Made by a program: the position numbers and the translations under genes. From the NCBI RefSeq assembly GCF_900313025.1, contig NZ_OMPQ01000014.1:158094-222093 (forward strand): DNA of 64,000 bases. The letters run 5' to 3'. Below the pieces are notes generated by a model, which was given only the letters and a program-made list of their open reading frames with translations, did no database searches and was not told where the DNA came from. This stretch comes from Pseudophaeobacter sp. EL27. GTDB taxonomy: Bacteria; Pseudomonadota; Alphaproteobacteria; Rhodobacterales; Rhodobacteraceae. Of this stretch, positions 47,969 through 57,362 are shown one piece after another (position 1 is the first letter of the stretch; the number at the start of each line of letters is the position of its first letter).

Positions 47969-49558
47969 ATGGAGTGGGACTATATCGTGGTGGGCGCGGG
48001 CAGCGCCGGATGTGTTGTCGCCAAACGGCTGAGCGAAGCGGGCCATAGGGTACTGTTGCTCGAAGCGGGGGGCAAGGATAATTACCACTGGGTCCATATC
48101 CCCATGGGCTATCTCTATTGTATCGACAATCCCCGCACCGACTGGATGTATCGCACCGCCGCCGAAACTGGCCTGAACGGGCGCAGCCTGCTCTATCCAC
48201 GTGGCAAGGTTCTGGGCGGCTGCTCCTCGATCAATGGGATGCTTTATCTGCGTGGCCAGGCGGCGGATTATGACGGTTGGCGTCAGCGCGGGCTGGTCGG
48301 CTGGGGCTGGGATGATGTGCTGCCCTATTTCAAGAAATCCGAAGACTATGTCGAAGGTGCCTCTGATATGCATGGCGCTGGTGGCGAATGGCGGGTGGAG
48401 AACCAGCGCCTGCACTGGGATGTGCTGGATGACTGGATGGAGGCCGCCGCCAGTTGGGGGATGCCAAAGGTCACTGATTTCAACACCGGCACCAACGAAG
48501 GCGTTGGCTATTTTCGGGTCAACCAGCGTTCTGGCTGGCGGATGAACACGGCCAAGGCCTTTTTGCGGACCGTCACCGGGAATACACTCAAGGTCGAAAC
48601 CAAGGCCCACACCCGTCGCATCCTGATCGAAGAGGGGCGCGCGGTTGGCGTGGAATATGACAAGGGCGGTGCGACCCACCAGGTGCGGGCGCGCGGCGAG
48701 GTGGTGCTCTCGGCTGGGGCGGTGAACTCGCCGCAGATCCTGCAATTGTCCGGTCTGGGGCAGGGAGAGTTGTTGCAGGAACACGGCATCGCAGTTGAGC
48801 GCGACATGCCCGCCATTGGCGCCAATCTGCAAGATCACCTGCAGCTGCGTTGTGCCTGGCGCCTGGGCAAGGGCAAGACGTTGAATACCCTGGCAAACTC
48901 GATGCTGGGCAAGGTCAAGATTGGCCTGGAATATGCGCTGAAACGCTCTGGCCCGATGTCGATGGCACCCAGCCAGTTGGGGGCCTTTTCGCGTTCACGC
49001 CCCGATCTGGCAACGCCGGATCTGGAATACCATGTGCAGCCGCTGACGCTGGAGGCCTTTGGCCAGCCGCTGCATGATTTTCCTGGGTTGACGGCCAGTG
49101 TCTGCAATCTACGCCCCGAAAGCCGCGGTACGGTGCAGATCACCTCAGCTGATCCACATCAGGCGCCCGAGATTGCCCCGAACTACCTGTCGACCGAAGG
49201 CGACCGGCAAGTGGCGGTGGCAGCAATCCGTCAGGCGCGGGCAATCATGGCGCAGCCTGCGATGCGGGGGTATGCACCACAAGAGATGAAACCCGGTGGC
49301 GCCTCGGATGCGGTGGAGGATCTGGTGCAGGCGGCCGGTGAAATTGGCACCACAATTTTCCACCCCACCTGTACGGTGCATATGGGGGTTGATGAGGCTG
49401 CGCCACTGGATGGCGAGCTGCGCCTACGCGGTGTTCAGGGGCTGCGGGTTGCCGATGCCAGTGTCATGCCGACAATCCCCAGTGGCAATACCAATGCGCC
49501 CAGCATCATGATCGGCGAGAAGGCCGCTGATCTGATTTTAGCCGCTGCGCGCGGCTAA
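47969..49558 (+). CDS. GMC-family FAD oxidoreductase (choline dehydrogenase-like)
   Basis: 529 residues. The FAD motif DYIVVGAGSAGCVVAKRLSE lies at residues 4-23, the GMC signature GKVLGGCSSINGMLYLRG near 76, and the second at GAVNSPQILQLSGLGQG. The C-terminal catalytic His lies in TIFHPTCTVHMG. Members oxidise alcohols such as choline, polyethylene glycol or other primary alcohols and pass electrons to the respiratory chain. No betaine genes are adjacent, so the substrate is open. A 242-base gap follows, holding no gene. Confidence 0.92.
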   Translation: MEWDYIVVGAGSAGCVVAKRLSEAGHRVLLLEAGGKDNYHWVHIPMGYLYCIDNPRTDWMYRTAAETGLNGRSLLYPRGKVLGGCSSINGMLYLRGQAADYDGWRQRGLVGWGWDDVLPYFKKSEDYVEGASDMHGAGGEWRVENQRLHWDVLDDWMEAAASWGMPKVTDFNTGTNEGVGYFRVNQRSGWRMNTAKAFLRTVTGNTLKVETKAHTRRILIEEGRAVGVEYDKGGATHQVRARGEVVLSAGAVNSPQILQLSGLGQGELLQEHGIAVERDMPAIGANLQDHLQLRCAWRLGKGKTLNTLANSMLGKVKIGLEYALKRSGPMSMAPSQLGAFSRSRPDLATPDLEYHVQPLTLEAFGQPLHDFPGLTASVCNLRPESRGTVQITSADPHQAPEIAPNYLSTEGDRQVAVAAIRQARAIMAQPAMRGYAPQEMKPGGASDAVEDLVQAAGEIGTTIFHPTCTVHMGVDEAAPLDGELRLRGVQGLRVADASVMPTIPSGNTNAPSIMIGEKAADLILAAARG

Positions 49559-49800
49559 CACCTGTATGAGGGAGCGGTGCGCCCGGCAGTGATGCCGGGA
49601 TGTCGCATCCGCAGAAATTGCGGTTGCACCTCAGGCTGAAACGCGGTTCCATCTGAGCATGGCGCAAAGCAGCGAAGGGCCCTGATTTGGGAGCTTGGGC
49701 TTTGCCAAGGGTCACGATTTGGCAGGGTTTTCCGCCCGTGACATCAAAGGATCACACTGGCTTGGTAGTGGGATCCGCACAGACAACACAGTGAAGGAAT
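49559..49800. other. 242-base gap between GMC oxidoreductase and ppk2 genes
   Basis: No gene or clear terminator was recognised. The right end carries the GTGAAGGAAT ribosome site of ppk2. Confidence 0.4.
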
Positions 49801-50724
49801 ATGCCCGTGACCAGCGATATCGACTCCGACTCCTATGACTGGCTTGAGGCTGAGCTTCAGGACACATTGGACGAGGATATCGAAATTGAGTTTGCCGAGC
49901 CGATGTTGTCGATGGAGCTGCGCAAGATCTACCGGGAGCAGCACCCCGAAATGCTGGATCGCAAAGTCTATTTTCGCAACCTGCTGCGCCTGCAGGCGGA
50001 GCTGATCAAGCTGCAGGACTGGGTGGTGGAAACCGGGGCCAAGGTTTTGGTGATCATGGAAGGGCGTGACAGTGCCGGCAAGGGCGGAGTGATCAAGCGG
50101 ATCACCCAGCGGCTCAATCCACGGGTGGCCCGGGTGGTGGCGCTGCCTGCGCCCAGCCGGCGCGAGCAAAGCCAGTGGTACTTCCAGCGTTATGTGCCGC
50201 ATCTGCCCTCGGCTGGCGAGATCGTGCTGTTTGACCGTTCCTGGTATAACCGGGCGGGTGTCGAGCGGGTGATGGGCTTTGCCGATGATCAGCAGGTCGA
50301 GAACTTCTTTCGCGATGTGCCGGAATTTGAACGCATGCTGGTGCGCTCAAATACCATCGTGCTGAAATACTGGTTCTCGATCACCGATGAGGAGCAGCAG
50401 CTGCGCTTCATGATGCGTATTCATGACCCAATGAAACAGTGGAAGCTATCGCCGATGGATCTGGAAAGCCGGATCCGCTGGGAGCAATATACCAAATCCA
50501 AAGAAGAGATGTTTGAACGCACAAATATCCCCGAGGCGCCCTGGTACATTGTTGAAGGCAACGACAAAAAGCGAGAGCGGCTGAACTGTATCGAGCATCT
50601 GCTGAGCAAGATCCCCTATCGGGAGGTGGAAAGCGAGAAGGTCTCACTGCCGGACCGCGAATATAATCCGGATTACGAACGCCGGGTGCTGCCAGACGAG
50701 CTGCATGTGCCAAAGATCTACTAG
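49801..50724 (+). CDS. ppk2: polyphosphate kinase 2
   Basis: 307 residues of the one-domain class I PPK2 type. Walker A appears as MEGRDSAGKGGVIKRITQ, the lid module follows (SRREQSQWYFQRYVPHLPSAG), and Walker B is LFDRSWYNRAGVERVMGF. It phosphorylates GDP or ADP with polyphosphate, making nucleoside triphosphates. The nucleotide preference cannot be fixed from sequence. The long acidic N-terminus (SDIDSDSYDWLEAELQDT) is usual for this class. Confidence 0.93.
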   Translation: MPVTSDIDSDSYDWLEAELQDTLDEDIEIEFAEPMLSMELRKIYREQHPEMLDRKVYFRNLLRLQAELIKLQDWVVETGAKVLVIMEGRDSAGKGGVIKRITQRLNPRVARVVALPAPSRREQSQWYFQRYVPHLPSAGEIVLFDRSWYNRAGVERVMGFADDQQVENFFRDVPEFERMLVRSNTIVLKYWFSITDEEQQLRFMMRIHDPMKQWKLSPMDLESRIRWEQYTKSKEEMFERTNIPEAPWYIVEGNDKKRERLNCIEHLLSKIPYREVESEKVSLPDREYNPDYERRVLPDELHVPKIY

Positions 50725-50817
50725 CCACCACGGCCAGAGAGCCCTGCCAATGAGGAAAGGGGGGGGCTCCCGCCACCTTAGCGACCTTCTGACGAAGGCC
50801 GTATAGTGTTGGGCCTG

Positions 50818-50841
50818 GCACTGTGCCTTACGGCACAGTGC
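50818..50841. terminator. strong hairpin between convergent ppk2 and marR
   Basis: GCACTGTGCC-TTAC-GGCACAGTGC, a perfect ten-base stem ending 10 bases before the MarR stop side. It lacks a T tract, so it may be an attenuator or mRNA-stabilising end rather than a classical terminator. Confidence 0.5.
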
Positions 50842-50850
50842 GGCAGCGCC

Positions 50851-51363
50851 TTAGTCTGATGGCTCGATATTGGCGAGAAACCGTTGGAGATAGTCGGTGA
50901 AACGGGCGATCTCATCCTGGGAAAACCCCCGCAGCAGCCCGTTCTGGCGTTCCAGCGCGCGTGGCAGGATTCTGCCGTGCAGCTCCTGCCCCTTTGGGGT
51001 CAGGCTCCAGGATTTGCGCCGCTCGTCCTCTCCCAGAGCTTGGGACTGTGCCAAACCGTTCCCTTCTAAGCGTTGCAAGGACCGGCTGACGGCCGCCTTG
51101 TCGATCCCGGTAATGCGTGCGGCCTCGGCGACAGAGCAGCCAGGGCTGCGTGTCAACATTACCAGCATGCGCCAATCCATCACGCCGATGCCAAACTCCG
51201 CCTGATAGGCACGGGTTGCTTCCCGCGTCAGCCGGCTGCCGGCAAAACTCACCAGCACCACCGGGCTGTTGCGCAGGCTCAGTGTTGGGGCGGCAGGATC
51301 ATCCGGGCTGCCATCGGCAGTGACCAGGAACATATCATCGGGCAGGGAAGGGGCTTCGCTCAT
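50851..51363 (-). CDS. MarR-family transcriptional regulator
   Basis: 170 residues. The MarR winged helix is seen in FGIGVMDWRMLVMLTRSPGCSVAEAARITGIDKAAVSRSLQRLEGNGLAQ and the wing in GEDERRKSWSLTPKGQEL. An N-terminal extension of about 25 residues precedes it. It is divergent from a cytochrome P450 gene with 81 bases between starts, and a GTTGA-CATA-TCAAC inverted repeat lies between them. It likely represses the P450 gene until a phenolic or similar ligand binds. Confidence 0.88.
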   Translation of the reverse strand: MSEAPSLPDDMFLVTADGSPDDPAAPTLSLRNSPVVLVSFAGSRLTREATRAYQAEFGIGVMDWRMLVMLTRSPGCSVAEAARITGIDKAAVSRSLQRLEGNGLAQSQALGEDERRKSWSLTPKGQELHGRILPRALERQNGLLRGFSQDEIARFTDYLQRFLANIEPSD

Positions 51364-51385
51364 ATGCCCATCTTATGTTGGGCGT

Positions 51386-51399
51386 GTTGACATATCAAC
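51386..51399. promoter_or_regulatory. inverted repeat GTTGA-4-TCAAC between marR and P450 genes
   Basis: Perfect five-base arms around CATA, between the two divergent start codons. It resembles typical MarR operators such as TTGACATATCAA. Binding by the adjacent MarR is inferred. Confidence 0.55.
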
Positions 51400-51444
51400 T
51401 CATTCATCCTTCAGTGAGGTGACCAGAGCGTAGGGGAGGGTGAA

Positions 51445-52617
51445 ATGGCACGGGCTGAACAGTATAACGTTGATCTGGAACGTTTTTGGCAGGACCCCTA
51501 TCCTGACCTTGCAAAGATGCGGGCGCGGGCTGCGGTGGTCTATGTGCCACAGCTCCAAGCCTATCTTATCACCCGTCGTGACGATATCTTTCGCGAAGAA
51601 AAGAAGGTGGAGGTGTTCTCCTCTGCGCAGCCGGACGGGTTGATGGTCCAGTTGATGGGCGAGAATATGATGCGCAAAGATGGCGATGCGCATATGCAGG
51701 AACGCCGGGCGATTTTCCCCACGGTCTCTCCCAAAACGGTACGCGATCACTGGCTGGCCCAGTTTCGCGCCGTGACGCAGGGCGTACTGGCCGAGCTGGA
51801 ACCAAAGAAGAGCTGCGACTTGGTGCATGACTACGCCATGGTGGTTTCGGGCGAGGCGCTGAAACGGATCACCGGGCTGACCAATTTGACGGCGCAGGAG
51901 ATGGACCAGGTGAGCCAGCATATGATTGATGGCTGTGCAAACTATGGGGCGGATCGCGAGGTGGAGCAGCGTTGCCACGCGGCGACCAGAAGGATTGATG
52001 ACTGTATCAGTACCAGGTTGGCGGGAGATTTGGACCCTGATGATCTCTCCCTCTTGGCGGTGCAGAAGCGGGCCGGGCTGGAGGAGGCTGCGATCCGGGC
52101 GAATATCAAACTTGCCATCTCGGGCGGTCAGAACGAGCCGCGTGATGCCATCGCCGGCACGGCCTGGGCCCTGTTGCGCCACCCCGACCAGCTTGCCGAG
52201 GTCCTGGCGGGAGGTGCCACCTGGATGCAGGCCTTTGAAGAATATGCGCGCTGGATCTCACCGATTGGCATGTCGCCACGTCGGGTTGCCAAAGAATATG
52301 CGCTGCACGGCGTGACCCTCCTGCCTGAAGATCGGGTATTCTTGATGTATGGGGCGGGCAACCGGGATGAACGGGTCTTTGCGCATCCTGAGGTCTTTGA
52401 TTTGCATCAGGAGTCTTCGGCTGCGATTTCATTTGGGGCTGGGCCACATTTTTGTGCCGGGGCCTGGGTGTCCAAGGCGCTGATCGCCCAGGCTGCCCTG
52501 CCCATGCTGTTTGAGGCGATGGAGGGGCTGCATCTTACAGAGGAAGCGTCGTTTGGCGGTTGGGCCTTTCGCGGGCCACTGTCGGTTCCCGTTGCCTGGT
52601 CTTCAACGTCAAGCTGA
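51445..52617 (+). CDS. cytochrome P450
   Basis: 390 residues. The haem-binding loop is FGAGPHFCAGAWVSKA with the cysteine ligand. The ExxR motif is in FEEYARWISP. The I-helix oxygen-binding stretch reads ISGGQNEPRDAIAG, with Gln-Asn-Glu in place of the common A/G-G-x-D/E-T-T. It is a soluble bacterial class I type P450 requiring a ferredoxin partner, and none is encoded nearby. The substrate is unknown. Control by the divergent MarR is likely. Confidence 0.9.
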   Translation: MARAEQYNVDLERFWQDPYPDLAKMRARAAVVYVPQLQAYLITRRDDIFREEKKVEVFSSAQPDGLMVQLMGENMMRKDGDAHMQERRAIFPTVSPKTVRDHWLAQFRAVTQGVLAELEPKKSCDLVHDYAMVVSGEALKRITGLTNLTAQEMDQVSQHMIDGCANYGADREVEQRCHAATRRIDDCISTRLAGDLDPDDLSLLAVQKRAGLEEAAIRANIKLAISGGQNEPRDAIAGTAWALLRHPDQLAEVLAGGATWMQAFEEYARWISPIGMSPRRVAKEYALHGVTLLPEDRVFLMYGAGNRDERVFAHPEVFDLHQESSAAISFGAGPHFCAGAWVSKALIAQAALPMLFEAMEGLHLTEEASFGGWAFRGPLSVPVAWSSTSS

Positions 52618-53083
52618 CGAGCCAGTCCCACAGACCGGGAGCCCCCTTCGGAGCGGGTGAGACAAACTGGGAAATATGGGAGGGGGCTGGGGTCCCGAGA
52701 TGACAAATGCCTTGAGCGCAGGGGGGCAAGGCGCGCCGTTTTGACTAGGGGCGCTATGTCACCTCGGGTAGAGCCGGGTGTTCCAGATCCGGCTACAAGC
52801 ACATGGGCGGGGAAACCCAGAGGTGCCGCCCAGTACAAACACCTTAAGGGAATTTGTTTTCAAAATACACGTTAAAGTGTAGTTTTTGGAACTTTTTTGT
52901 GCCAGGCTTTTGAGGGATAAGGGAAACCGGGCTTGCCAGGGGCAAAGGGATTTCCTCCGCATGGAGCCTTGCGGGCAGAAAAACGGGGCTCCAAAAATGA
53001 CAAACCCCCGAGCCCAGGGCGCGGGGGTCATCAACTTTGTGTCCAGAAAAGAACTGGAAGCCAAAAAAGCGGATAGAAGGAGC
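52618..53083. other. 466-base intergenic region downstream of P450
   Basis: No convincing gene on either strand. The right end contains the rpsU terminator (53005-53027). The centre is low in codon-like periodicity and includes an AT-rich segment near 52850-52880. Confidence 0.5.
53005..53027 (-). terminator. terminator of rpsU
   Basis: CCCCCGAGCCC-A-GGGCGCGGGGG with one mismatch. On the minus strand it is followed by TTTGTCATTTTTG. It lies about 57 bases after the rpsU stop. Confidence 0.8.
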
Positions 53084-53290
53084 TTAGAGCATACCTTCGC
53101 GCTGTGCTTTCTTACGTGCCAGTTTACGGGCACGGCGGATCGCTTCAGCTTTCTCGCGCGCTTTTTTCTCGGACGGCTTTTCGAAATGTTGCTTGAGCTT
53201 CATTTCGCGAAAGACGCCTTCACGCTGCAGCTTTTTCTTCAGAGCGCGGAGCGCCTGATCGACATTGTTGTCACGAACACTAACCTGCAT
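53084..53290 (-). CDS. rpsU: 30S ribosomal protein S21
   Basis: 68 residues beginning [20 protein letters not shown], followed by the basic [20 protein letters not shown] helix. The typical alphaproteobacterial S21 length. S21 aids translation initiation by promoting 16S anti-Shine-Dalgarno pairing. Monocistronic with its own terminator. Confidence 0.96.
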   Translation of the reverse strand: MQVSVRDNNVDQALRALKKKLQREGVFREMKLKQHFEKPSEKKAREKAEAIRRARKLARKKAQREGML

Positions 53291-53443
53291 GTGGTTTTCA
53301 CCACCTTTCTAGATAGAGTTGCAAGGATTTGCAGGAAGTGGCCATATAGCAAAGCTCCTGTTTGTTGTCTAGTACTGTGATATCAAGGCGCGACTCCCTA
53401 CCTATTGAGGGAGACCTCACATTTTCATTTCGGGAGAAACCCC

Positions 53444-54136
53444 ATGAGCAGCCAGGAAAATCAGACAACTTCTGACACCGATCTGGTGACCCAATTGCTG
53501 GATGCAGCCCTGCTGCATGTGGTGTTTGATGGCTGGTCCGAGGCTACATTTGAGGCCGCAATTGCTGATGCTGGCGTTAATCCGGTGCTGGCGCGGGCGC
53601 TCTGTCCGCGTGGTGCGGTAGATCTGGCGCTGGCCTATCATAGGCGCGGCGATCAGATGATGTTGGCGCGGCTGGCAGAGGCGGATCTGTCTGAGCTGCG
53701 GTTTCGTGACCGAATCGCCGCCATGGTCCGGTATCGATTGGAAGCCGCCGAGGATAAGGAAGCCGTGCGCCGTGGTGTGACGCTTTTTGCCTTGCCACAA
53801 CATGCCGCCGCAGGGGCCAAGGCTGTTTGGGGCACCTGTGATGCGATCTGGACGGCGCTGGGTGATCGTTCCGATGATCTGAACTGGTATAGCAAGCGCA
53901 CCATCTTGTCGGGGGTTTACTCTTCAACGCTACTGTATTGGTTGGGTGATGACAGTCCCAACCATCAGGCGACCTGGGAGTTCTTGGATCGCCGGATCGA
54001 CAATGTGATGCAGTTCGAGAAGGTCAAAGCGGACATGCGCAAGAACCCTCTGCTGAAACCCCTGATGGCAGGGACGGGGTGGCTGTCGTCGCAGGTCAAG
54101 CGCCCCGCTTCCAGAGATGATCTGCCGGGGCGATAG
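53444..54136 (+). CDS. COQ9-family protein
   Basis: 230 residues from the ATG at 53444 (MSSQENQTTSDTDLVTQLLD), supported by CGGGAG upstream. The conserved COQ9 core includes AALLHVVFDGWSEATFEAAIADAGV (a TetR-like helical domain) and WGTCDAIWTALGDRSDDLNWYSKRTILSGVYSSTLLYWLGD with the lipid-binding C-terminal helix. Mitochondrial COQ9 binds isoprene lipids and presents ubiquinone intermediates to COQ7. The bacterial ancestor is thought to help ubiquinone biosynthesis. No other ubi gene is adjacent. Confidence 0.92.
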   Translation: MSSQENQTTSDTDLVTQLLDAALLHVVFDGWSEATFEAAIADAGVNPVLARALCPRGAVDLALAYHRRGDQMMLARLAEADLSELRFRDRIAAMVRYRLEAAEDKEAVRRGVTLFALPQHAAAGAKAVWGTCDAIWTALGDRSDDLNWYSKRTILSGVYSSTLLYWLGDDSPNHQATWEFLDRRIDNVMQFEKVKADMRKNPLLKPLMAGTGWLSSQVKRPASRDDLPGR

Positions 54137-54384
54137 AAAACCCGGCACCTCTTCCAGCGGAGCCAGTGTCTTTTTCTGCAATCTCGGCCATGTCGGGATG
54201 CGGTTTTCCAAATGTAAAGAATAGAAACGTCCGGGTGACTACCATCAGAGTGACACTGGTGGGCGCAGGGATGGGGTTGGCAGCTTTAAGCTGTATTGGT
54301 GATGTGCTGTTGATCTTGTGCGGGAAAAGGTGGCTTGATAGGTAATCCCTTCAATGTAAATCTAAAATTTGAACGGGAAAGTTA
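54137..54384. other. 248-base gap before a lipoprotein gene
   Basis: No gene recognised. It probably contains the promoter of the downstream lipoprotein gene; a run CGGGAAAGTTA just before its start gives a weak ribosome site. Confidence 0.4.
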
Positions 54385-54834
54385 ATGGCTAAGCACCTCA
54401 GAGGGCTCTGTATTGCATTTTGTGTATTAGGAGTTGCGGCTTGTAATACAACCACCGATCAAGACACCACCAGTGCGCCACCGCAAACAGAGGCTGTTTC
54501 ACCTGACATGTATAAGGAGAATGGTTTCCAAGAGTTTTCCTACAGAGCCTCCGGGAAAACCTATACTCTTTTGGTGCAAAGGAAGGCCAAGGGGAACTTC
54601 GGCTTGGACCGCGTTCATGCTCATGTCAGCAAAGGCACCCCGTTTACTGCTACAGTAGCGGATGATGCTGAGGTGCAGAATATGGTTCGAGATGCCTATA
54701 GATCGTTGAAGCTCTGTCCGGAAAGCTTGCATCCTGGCATTGTCAATTTGGGCTATGGTCCGCTCATGGTTGGAGATAAACCCACCTGGAATGTTTTCCT
54801 GCGTTGTAGTGAAAAACTTCAGGAAAACATCTAG
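54385..54834 (+). CDS. uncharacterised lipoprotein
   Basis: 149 residues. The signal MAKHLRGLCIAFCVLGVAAC has lipobox GVAAC and a lipidated cysteine at residue 20. A Thr/Ser-rich linker follows (NTTTDQDTTSAPPQTE), then a globular domain of about 100 residues with two further cysteines (LCPESLHPG, LRCSEKLQ). I do not recognise a family. It is likely anchored in the periplasmic face of a membrane. The gene stands alone. Confidence 0.7.
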   Translation: MAKHLRGLCIAFCVLGVAACNTTTDQDTTSAPPQTEAVSPDMYKENGFQEFSYRASGKTYTLLVQRKAKGNFGLDRVHAHVSKGTPFTATVADDAEVQNMVRDAYRSLKLCPESLHPGIVNLGYGPLMVGDKPTWNVFLRCSEKLQENI

Positions 54835-54948
54835 TTGAAATCCAACGTCTGAGGGGCGCGTCGGTATTCCGGGCGTCCTGCCTTTTTTCGTTTGTGCTAC
54901 GCGCCGCTGATGGTACGCAGTTGGCAAGGATCAAAAGGATGTATTCCC

Positions 54949-55938
54949 ATGACCAAGATGATGCGGGCGGTGGAAATCGTAAAGCCAGGTGGACCAGAGA
55001 TGCTCACACTTTGTGAGCGGCCCTTGCCTGAGCCGGAGCATGGCCAAGTGGTGCTGAAAGTGGCCTATGCGGGGGTTAACCGCCCGGATGCCCTGCAACG
55101 GGCGGGCGCCTACAATCCGCCCCCCGGTGCCAGCGATCTGCCGGGGCTGGAGGCTGCGGGCGAAGTTGTGGCCCTTGGCGCTGGTGTCACTGGGTTGGAA
55201 ATTGGCGATCGGGTCTGCGCCTTGCTGCCCGGTGGCGGCTACGCTGAATATGTCGCCACCCCGGCGGCCCATTGTCTGCCCATTCCAGAGGGGATGAGCC
55301 TGAAACAGGCGGCCTGCCTGCCGGAGACCTGCTTTACCGTCTGGTCCAATGTCTTCACCCGTGGCGGGCTGGAGGCTGGCGAGCGGTTTCTGGTGCATGG
55401 TGGCTCTTCGGGGATTGGCACAACGGCGATCCAGCTGGCCTCGGCGCTGGGCGCGCGGGTTTTCACCACTGCTGGCTCGGATGAGAAATGCCAGGCCTGT
55501 CTGGACCTGGGGGCTGAGCGCGCCATCAACTACAAAACCGAGGATTTTGTCGAGGTGCTGCGCGCTGAGGGTGGCGCTGATCTGATCCTCGACATGGTCG
55601 GCGGGGATTATATTCCCCGCAATATCAAAACGCTCGCGGATGATGGCCGTATGGTGCATATCGCCTTTCTGTCCGGTCCCAAGGCAGAGCTGAACTTTGC
55701 TCAGATCATGGCCCGCCGTCTGACGGTGACAGGATCAACCCTGCGGCCGCAAAGCGATCTGGCCAAGGCGCGTATTGCTCAGGATCTGTTTGAGGTGGTC
55801 TGGCCGCTGATCGAAGCCGGCAAACTGGCCCCGGTGATGGACAGCGAATTCCCGCTGGAAGAGGCCTCTGCGGCCCATGCCCGCATGGAGAGCTCGGGCC
55901 ATATCGGCAAGATCGTGTTGAAGGTCGCGGGGGACTGA
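54949..55938 (+). CDS. NAD(P)H quinone oxidoreductase, PIG3/QOR-like MDR
   Basis: 329 residues from the ATG at 54949 (MTKMMRAVEIVKPGGPEMLT), placed after AAAAGGAT. It has the zinc-free medium-chain dehydrogenase fold: YAGVNRPDALQRAGAYNPPPG, substrate domain LPGLEAAGEVVALG, NADPH site VHGGSSGIGTTAIQLASALGARV, and AQIMARRLTVTGSTLRP. PIG3/quinone reductase members reduce quinones or enones with NADPH. The cellular substrate is unknown. Confidence 0.92.
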   Translation: MTKMMRAVEIVKPGGPEMLTLCERPLPEPEHGQVVLKVAYAGVNRPDALQRAGAYNPPPGASDLPGLEAAGEVVALGAGVTGLEIGDRVCALLPGGGYAEYVATPAAHCLPIPEGMSLKQAACLPETCFTVWSNVFTRGGLEAGERFLVHGGSSGIGTTAIQLASALGARVFTTAGSDEKCQACLDLGAERAINYKTEDFVEVLRAEGGADLILDMVGGDYIPRNIKTLADDGRMVHIAFLSGPKAELNFAQIMARRLTVTGSTLRPQSDLAKARIAQDLFEVVWPLIEAGKLAPVMDSEFPLEEASAAHARMESSGHIGKIVLKVAGD

Positions 55939-56000
55939 AACCAGAGAAGAGGCCTGCTGTAGTCCACGACTGGAGGCAAGTCTGTTCAAAACCCTAACAG

Positions 56001-56032
56001 AAAGGCGCGCCCCGGGATGAGGGCGCGCCTTA
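56001..56032. terminator. bidirectional terminator
   Basis: AAGGCGCGCCC-8-GGGCGCGCCTT is a perfect eleven-base stem between the convergent quinone reductase and DUF2189 genes. Confidence 0.8.
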
Positions 56033-56055
56033 GGTGCTTTGCGAGGGATGATCGC

Positions 56056-56913
56056 TCAGCACACTGCTTGTCTGTATAGATGCCAACTGGCATGACCCAG
56101 GACCGGGATCACCAGCACCAGCCCGGCAAAGGCGGGCAGGGAGCCGAGGAAAATGGCCACAGCAACAATGGCCCCCCAGGTAAGCGTCACGAGCGGGTTC
56201 TTGCGCACCACGCTGATGGATGTGGCAACTGCAACAGGCAGCCCCACATTGCGCTCCAGCAGCAGCGGGAAGGAGACCAGACTGATGGCAAGCGCCGTAA
56301 CGGCAAATACCGTCCCGGCGAGGCCTCCCCAGAACATCATTTTCCAACCCTCGGATTGCTGAATGATCGCGAGCAGGAAAGAGCTAACGGAGCTTGGTGC
56401 TTCCGGACCGAGTGTTCTGCTGTAAATGCCATTGGCGACCAGCAGCCAGGCGGTGAACAGAACTGCCAGATAAAAGCCAAGGGTCAGGATCGACAGCAGC
56501 GCGGGGGAGCGCAGGACGTTGAAGGCATCACTCCAACGCGGAGGGAAGCCAGCAGCGCGGCGCGCCGACATCTCATATAGCCCCACTGACGCGGCAGGCC
56601 CGACCAGGGCAAAGCCCAGGATCATTGGGAAGATCAGTGGCAAGAGATTGACCTGCAGGCTGAGGATCACCAAGCCAATACCAATCAGGGGATAGCACAG
56701 GATCAGGAACATGGCGTCACTGCGACAGGCAGCAAAATCCTCAACCCCGGCCTTGAGTGCCGCCCGCAGATCCGAAAACTCCAGATAGTTCACAATTGGC
56801 GCCGCACTCGCCTCATCACTGCCGAGATGCGTGACAGACTTCGAGACATGCGCCGAGGTTAAGCCTAGGCTCTGGGCCAGCCAGCTGAGCGGGTTTCCAA
56901 TTGTCTGTGTCAT
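56056..56913 (-). CDS. DUF2189 integral membrane protein
   Basis: 285 residues with about six membrane helices (LILCYPLIGIGLVILSL; FPMILGFALVGPAASVGLYE; LGFYLAVLFTAWLLVANGIY; GGLAGTVFAVTALAISLVS; AIFLGSLPAFAGLVLVIPVL). The late signature GHASWHLYRQAV is standard for DUF2189. Function is unknown. It has its own promoter, judging by the large gap upstream. Confidence 0.88.
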   Translation of the reverse strand: MTQTIGNPLSWLAQSLGLTSAHVSKSVTHLGSDEASAAPIVNYLEFSDLRAALKAGVEDFAACRSDAMFLILCYPLIGIGLVILSLQVNLLPLIFPMILGFALVGPAASVGLYEMSARRAAGFPPRWSDAFNVLRSPALLSILTLGFYLAVLFTAWLLVANGIYSRTLGPEAPSSVSSFLLAIIQQSEGWKMMFWGGLAGTVFAVTALAISLVSFPLLLERNVGLPVAVATSISVVRKNPLVTLTWGAIVAVAIFLGSLPAFAGLVLVIPVLGHASWHLYRQAVC

Positions 56914-57362
56914 GGCCGTGCTCCCTTTCGCCCCCTTATTGAGGTTTGTTTAACGAATGCCGCAAAGGGGTGTGTTCCGGATGAGAGCCGGGACACACCG
57001 GGGGGTGTGCAGGCCGATGCGACACGTGAACCATCCTAACATGAGCTAGTGCAGTCCCGGATCACATCCAGCCCGCGCAGCCTCACATCTTTGCCAAGGT
57101 GGCGTGAGGTGGGGTTTCAACACGGGTTTAAACCCAAAGAGATAAACCAGCCTGCGCAGTCTTCGGGGGGGCGGGGCAAGGGAGTTTTGTTTAAGGGGGC
57201 AAGACTGATGAGGATGCCGGGGGGAATGAGACGCTGCATAACGCTCAACGTTTGGTGAGCCACTGCTGTGTCGCAAACTGGCCCACAGTGAATCCAAACC
57301 CCCCGCAGGGCGGCAGGGTTTGTCATGGCAAGGCGGGAGGGGGCTGGGCCCCGAATCTTAGG
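56914..57362. other. 449-base region between DUF2189 and RNase T2 genes
   Basis: GC-rich with short stems (for example GGACACACC...GGTGTGC at 56991-57011). No coding gene is supported on either strand. It probably contains the DUF2189 promoter and the end of the RNase T2 transcript. Confidence 0.45.

Noticed and set aside
52657..52875. Plus-strand open frame after the P450 gene
   Set aside because: Low coding quality, no ribosome site and no known features.
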